Shown: positions 60,840 to 64,000 of the stretch, one piece after another
Numbering within the stretch: position 1 is the stretch's first letter
Layout: the number at the start of each line of letters is the position of its first letter
Assembly: GCA_002350855.1 (NCBI GenBank)
Contig: DEFM01000033.1
Coordinates: forward strand, 1 to 64,000
Direction: 5' to 3'
DNA: 64,000 nt
DNA from: Prevotellaceae bacterium UBA2852
Lineage (GTDB): Bacteria > Bacteroidota > Bacteroidia > Bacteroidales > Bacteroidaceae
The notes under the pieces: generated by a model
Told to the model about the DNA's origin: nothing
What the model saw: the letters and a program-made list of their open reading frames with translations, nothing else
The model's database searches: none
Made by a program: the position numbers and the translations under genes

Positions 60840-62813
60840 ATGAAACTACTATCATCAATTGTTGCGCTCAGCCTCTCGGTTGCGGCTACTGCGCAGACTC
60901 ACCAGTTTGACATCAACACTAAGAAACTGGGTGCACCAATCCAGTCAACCATGTATGGTATCTTCTTCGAGGATATCAACTATGCAGCCGACGGAGGTCT
61001 GTATGGTGAATTAGTTAAGAACCGTTCGTTTGAGTTTCCTCAGAACTTCATGGGATGGAACACTTTCGGAAACATCCAGCTGAAGAACGACGGTCCGTTT
61101 GAGAAGAATCCTCACTATGTACGTCTCGGTTATAGCGGTCATAGTGACAAATTCACAGGCCTCGAGAACGAAGGTTTCTTCGGAATCGGCTATAAGAAGG
61201 ATGCTGAGTACCGTTTATCTGTATGGGCACGTGTTCCCGACGGAGGAACGGGTAAGGTGCGTATCATGCTCTGCGACCCTGTAACAATGGGTGAACGTCA
61301 GCAGTTTGCTGAACAGGAACTGACGGTGGAATCGAAGGACTGGAAGAAATACACAGTTGTTATCAAGGCAACCAAGACTGTTGAGAAAGGAACTCTTCGC
61401 CTGATGCTCAGCCGTAACAGCGCTGTGCTTGACCTCGAACACGTCAGCCTTTTCCCTGTAGATACATATAAGGGACATGAGAATGGTATGCGTAAGGATT
61501 TGGCAAAGGCTCTTGAAGACTTGCATCCAGGCGTGTTCCGTTTCCCGGGCGGATGTATTGTTGAAGGTACAGACCTCGCTACCCGCTATCAGTGGAAGAA
61601 CAGTGTTGGTCCAGTGGAGAACCGCCCTCTCAACGAAAACCGCTGGCACTACACATTTGACTACCGTTTCTTCCCGGATTACTATCAGAGCTATGGTCTC
61701 GGATTCTATGAATACTTTCTTCTGAGTGAGGAAATCGGTGCAGAACCTCTGCCTGTGCTCAGCGTAGGTCTTTCTTGTGAGTTCCAGAACGGCTCTCAGC
61801 GCAGTGACAAGCACGTGCCTGTTGACCAATTGCAGCCTTATATCGATGATGTTCTTGACCTTATCGAATTTGCGAATGGAGATCCTGCAAAGAACACTTG
61901 GGCAAAACTCCGTGCAGACATGGGTCATCCAGAACCATTTAATTTGAAGTTTGTAGCAATCGGTAATGAGCAGTGGGGTGAGATCTATCCAGAGAACCTC
62001 AAGCCTTTCGTAGAGCAGGTTCGCAAGAAATATCCTAACATCAAAATTATCGGAACCAGCGGTCCTAACAGTGAAGGTGCGGACTTTGAATACCTGTGGC
62101 CTGAGATGCGTAAGATTAAGGCGGACCTCGTTGACGAACATTTCTATCGCCCAGAGGATTGGTTCCTCAAGAGCGGAAACCGTTACGACAACTACGACCG
62201 CAAGGGACCAAAGGTGTTTGCTGGTGAGTATGCATGTCATGGCAGAGGAAAGAAGTGGAACCACTTCAACGCAGCACTTATGGAGGCAGCCTTTATGACT
62301 GGTATCGAACGTAATGCTGATGTTGTTCACATGGCAACCTATGCTCCTCTCTTTGCTCATGTTGACGGATGGCAGTGGCGTCCCGACATGATATGGTACA
62401 ACAATCTGAAGTCGTTCCGCACCTGCTCATACTATGTTCAGCAGATGTATTCACTAAATAAGGGTTCCAATGTCATCTCCCTTACTATGAACGGCAAGCC
62501 TGTAGCTGGCAATGATGATCAGGACGGCCTCTTCGCAAGTGCAGTCTATGATGCAGCAAATAAGTCGTTTATCGTTAAGGTTGTCAATACGGGTGATAAA
62601 GCTCAGCCAATCACACTCAACTTCAAGGGATTGGCTAAGGGCGCTCACAACTGTCAGACACTTTCGTTCAATGCCGACAAACTTGATGGTGAGAACTCTA
62701 TCGAGAATCCAACTGCCTATACTCCAAAAGCTGGCACTGCATCATTCAACGACAATACATTTGAAACCACAATTGCTGCAAGAACATTCGTGATGTACAC
62801 GGTGAAGAAGTAG
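60840..62813 (+). CDS. GH51 alpha-L-arabinofuranosidase
   Basis: A 657-residue exported enzyme that removes alpha-L-arabinofuranose from arabinan or arabinoxylan. The signal peptide is residues 1-19 (ATAQ). The start of the catalytic domain is 'MYGIFFEDINYAADGGLYGE', followed by a carbohydrate-binding insertion (about 60-190) and the (beta/alpha)8 core. E377 in 'IGNEQWGE' is the predicted acid/base and E463 in 'FAGEYACHG' the nucleophile. A C-terminal beta sandwich closes it. It is 14 bp from the GH128-like gene; an unrelated nuclease gene starts one base after its stop. Confidence 0.93.
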   Translation: MKLLSSIVALSLSVAATAQTHQFDINTKKLGAPIQSTMYGIFFEDINYAADGGLYGELVKNRSFEFPQNFMGWNTFGNIQLKNDGPFEKNPHYVRLGYSGHSDKFTGLENEGFFGIGYKKDAEYRLSVWARVPDGGTGKVRIMLCDPVTMGERQQFAEQELTVESKDWKKYTVVIKATKTVEKGTLRLMLSRNSAVLDLEHVSLFPVDTYKGHENGMRKDLAKALEDLHPGVFRFPGGCIVEGTDLATRYQWKNSVGPVENRPLNENRWHYTFDYRFFPDYYQSYGLGFYEYFLLSEEIGAEPLPVLSVGLSCEFQNGSQRSDKHVPVDQLQPYIDDVLDLIEFANGDPAKNTWAKLRADMGHPEPFNLKFVAIGNEQWGEIYPENLKPFVEQVRKKYPNIKIIGTSGPNSEGADFEYLWPEMRKIKADLVDEHFYRPEDWFLKSGNRYDNYDRKGPKVFAGEYACHGRGKKWNHFNAALMEAAFMTGIERNADVVHMATYAPLFAHVDGWQWRPDMIWYNNLKSFRTCSYYVQQMYSLNKGSNVISLTMNGKPVAGNDDQDGLFASAVYDAANKSFIVKVVNTGDKAQPITLNFKGLAKGAHNCQTLSFNADKLDGENSIENPTAYTPKAGTASFNDNTFETTIAARTFVMYTVKK

Positions 62814-62814
62814 A

Positions 62815-64000
62815 ATGATAGAATTGCAGGAACTGTTTAACGAATCAGCACAAGCCGACGTTCAAAAATGTTATGAACGGTTCGGCTTGTTGCTGCATAG
62901 GGTAGTTGATGAATGTACCCTGGACAGTGGAATGCAATTCTCCGGTTTGTTCGCCCAGCTGGAGTATCTGCTAACAGAACGTCTGTCGGCTGATGAACCG
63001 ACTGTTCGACGGGTGCATGACCTGCGAGTCAGAATACGCAGATATAAGGAATTCAGCGAGGAATATCTTCAGCATCATTGCCTGTATGATTTACGGACAC
63101 TATGCGAATTCGTGCATCTGCTGACAGGCGAGGAAATTCCTGCTTCACTTGTGGCTCTCTTCCCCAAAGGAACATATCGTCTCGCTGGTGCCAAACATGC
63201 AGAGACAGATTGCATGCGTGTGGTGGTGGAGAGTGTTGACGACAGCTTTATCTATGCCCGCCTTGATGATGAAGGAGCCAATAAAGTGGTTGTATGTTAC
63301 GACACCACGAATACCGATCTTTTAGGGGATACGGCAAAATTTGCCTTTGGCGACTGGCGCTGTTTGCGTCCGTTGCTTCAATCGTGTGTTCGACTGAACC
63401 TTGTTCGTCCCCGACGGGTGGAACACAAGGACGGAAATACCGCGCAGACATTCTTTGTCCCAGAACTTATAATCTACGAACCTGATTACCTGGTAGATGT
63501 ATCTGCTGTGGCAGGACTGTTTGAGTCCTATGCCCATAGCCCTTTGCTGCATTTGCTTGGAAAATTCAAGCCTGCGCCTGAGTCTGAAGCCATTGTCTTG
63601 GGTAATCTCGCCAGTCAGTTGCTTGACGAGGAACTTCTCTTTGAAGGCAAGGAGAAAGACTATGCCAGCAGTGTGCGTGATTTCTTCCGCTACAATGCTC
63701 TGGCAGTTGCCACTCTTCAGCAGTTGACTGCAACCTTCCATCTGGAGGCGCAGAACCAACGTCGCAATATACAGCGAGCCATACGCAAGGGACTGTCTGA
63801 GATGGCGGCTTTCGACCGCGAGAAAGCGGTGGTTGAACCATCGTTCTTCTGTGAAATGCTCGGGCTTCAGGGACGTATGGATATGCTCCAGACTGATTAT
63901 ACTGTGCTGGTGGAACAGAAGTCGGGAAAAAGTGAATTTCCTGTGAATCCTGATAATATCCGTGCACAGGAGAAACATTTTGTGCAGTTGCTCCTCTATC
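62815..64000 (+). CDS. Dna2/Cas4-type PD-(D/E)xK nuclease (helicase) N-terminus, cut by the window end
   Basis: An open frame from ATG 62815 runs through the right edge; 395 codons are visible. The first 280 residues are helical with no recognised domain. Near the end, 'LGLQGRMDML' and 'VLVEQKSGKS' give the D and E-x-K of a RecB/Cas4/Dna2-like nuclease core. In Bacteroidetes such proteins usually continue into a superfamily 1 helicase, so I expect a Dna2-like nuclease-helicase, but the helicase part lies outside the window. The start follows the GH51 TAG by one base, in the same transcript, although no functional link is evident. Confidence 0.7.
   Translation, partial: MIELQELFNESAQADVQKCYERFGLLLHRVVDECTLDSGMQFSGLFAQLEYLLTERLSADEPTVRRVHDLRVRIRRYKEFSEEYLQHHCLYDLRTLCEFVHLLTGEEIPASLVALFPKGTYRLAGAKHAETDCMRVVVESVDDSFIYARLDDEGANKVVVCYDTTNTDLLGDTAKFAFGDWRCLRPLLQSCVRLNLVRPRRVEHKDGNTAQTFFVPELIIYEPDYLVDVSAVAGLFESYAHSPLLHLLGKFKPAPESEAIVLGNLASQLLDEELLFEGKEKDYASSVRDFFRYNALAVATLQQLTATFHLEAQNQRRNIQRAIRKGLSEMAAFDREKAVVEPSFFCEMLGLQGRMDMLQTDYTVLVEQKSGKSEFPVNPDNIRAQEKHFVQLLLY

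Overview
The window looks like the chromosome of a Bacteroidota, most likely a Bacteroidales of the Prevotella type. Three kinds of evidence point there. Genes carry the Bacteroidetes promoter pair (TTTG, about 20 nt, TAnnTTTG) instead of sigma70 boxes. Several large secreted proteins end in type IX secretion C-terminal tails, and a PorT-like protein is present. Gene types such as DUF4494, GH127/146 and PL11 enzymes, the 59-aa small protein and an arginine operon with a GNAT between argR and argG fit the same group. No rRNA, tRNA, CRISPR array or phage was found.

Layout. 1-2640: a structured RNA or leader, two small envelope genes, and a PemK/MazF-like toxin-antitoxin pair that appears to have landed in a terminator. 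2777-13456: a pectin side-chain cluster (GH127/146, GH35, GH2, tandem CE12 esterase, small secreted protein). 13486-18710: rarA, a 59-aa protein, ferredoxin, a PorT-like protein, a GT2, radC and a MIP18-family protein. 18714-23373: GH43, queA and birA facing tadA. 23374-28560: the arginine operon argR-GNAT-argG-[DUF559 cassette]-argC-argD. 28561-29250: a gene-free, hairpin-rich stretch. 29253-32637: an outer-membrane protein, a SacI-type restriction-modification pair and a truncated FGE-like fragment. 32704-38052: acyl-CoA ligase, a second DUF559 cassette, Sel1 protein, small regulators, yggS. 38243-41186: pta-[four-helix-bundle cassette]-ackA. 41196-48177: secreted protein, rmuC, DUF853 ATPase, enolase. 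48176-50677: an fdtA-acyltransferase-fdtB operon for a dTDP-3-amino-sugar. 50713-64000: two PL11 rhamnogalacturonan lyases diverging from a GH128-like, GH51 and nuclease operon.

How genes work together. PL11 lyases, CE12 esterase, GH35, GH2, GH43, GH51 and GH127/146 together match deacetylation and depolymerisation of rhamnogalacturonan I and its arabinan/galactan side chains. No SusC/SusD pair or HTCS regulator lies in the window. Several of these proteins carry type IX tails, so they are probably surface-attached or released.

The most unusual feature is a set of small cassettes at operon gene junctions. Two cassettes of about 478 bp carry a DUF559 (Vsr-like) nuclease gene between inverted G/C-rich palindromes. 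Each starts just after a stop codon, and each is fused in frame at its right end to the next gene (argC and a Sel1 gene), adding a short repeat-encoded leader. A third, 528-bp cassette carries a four-helix-bundle (S23/Avd-like) gene between 34-bp inverted repeats made of ATG-containing heptads; it sits between pta and ackA. Solo copies of both repeat types lie at other gene junctions. These look like two analogous families of operon-compatible mobile cassettes.
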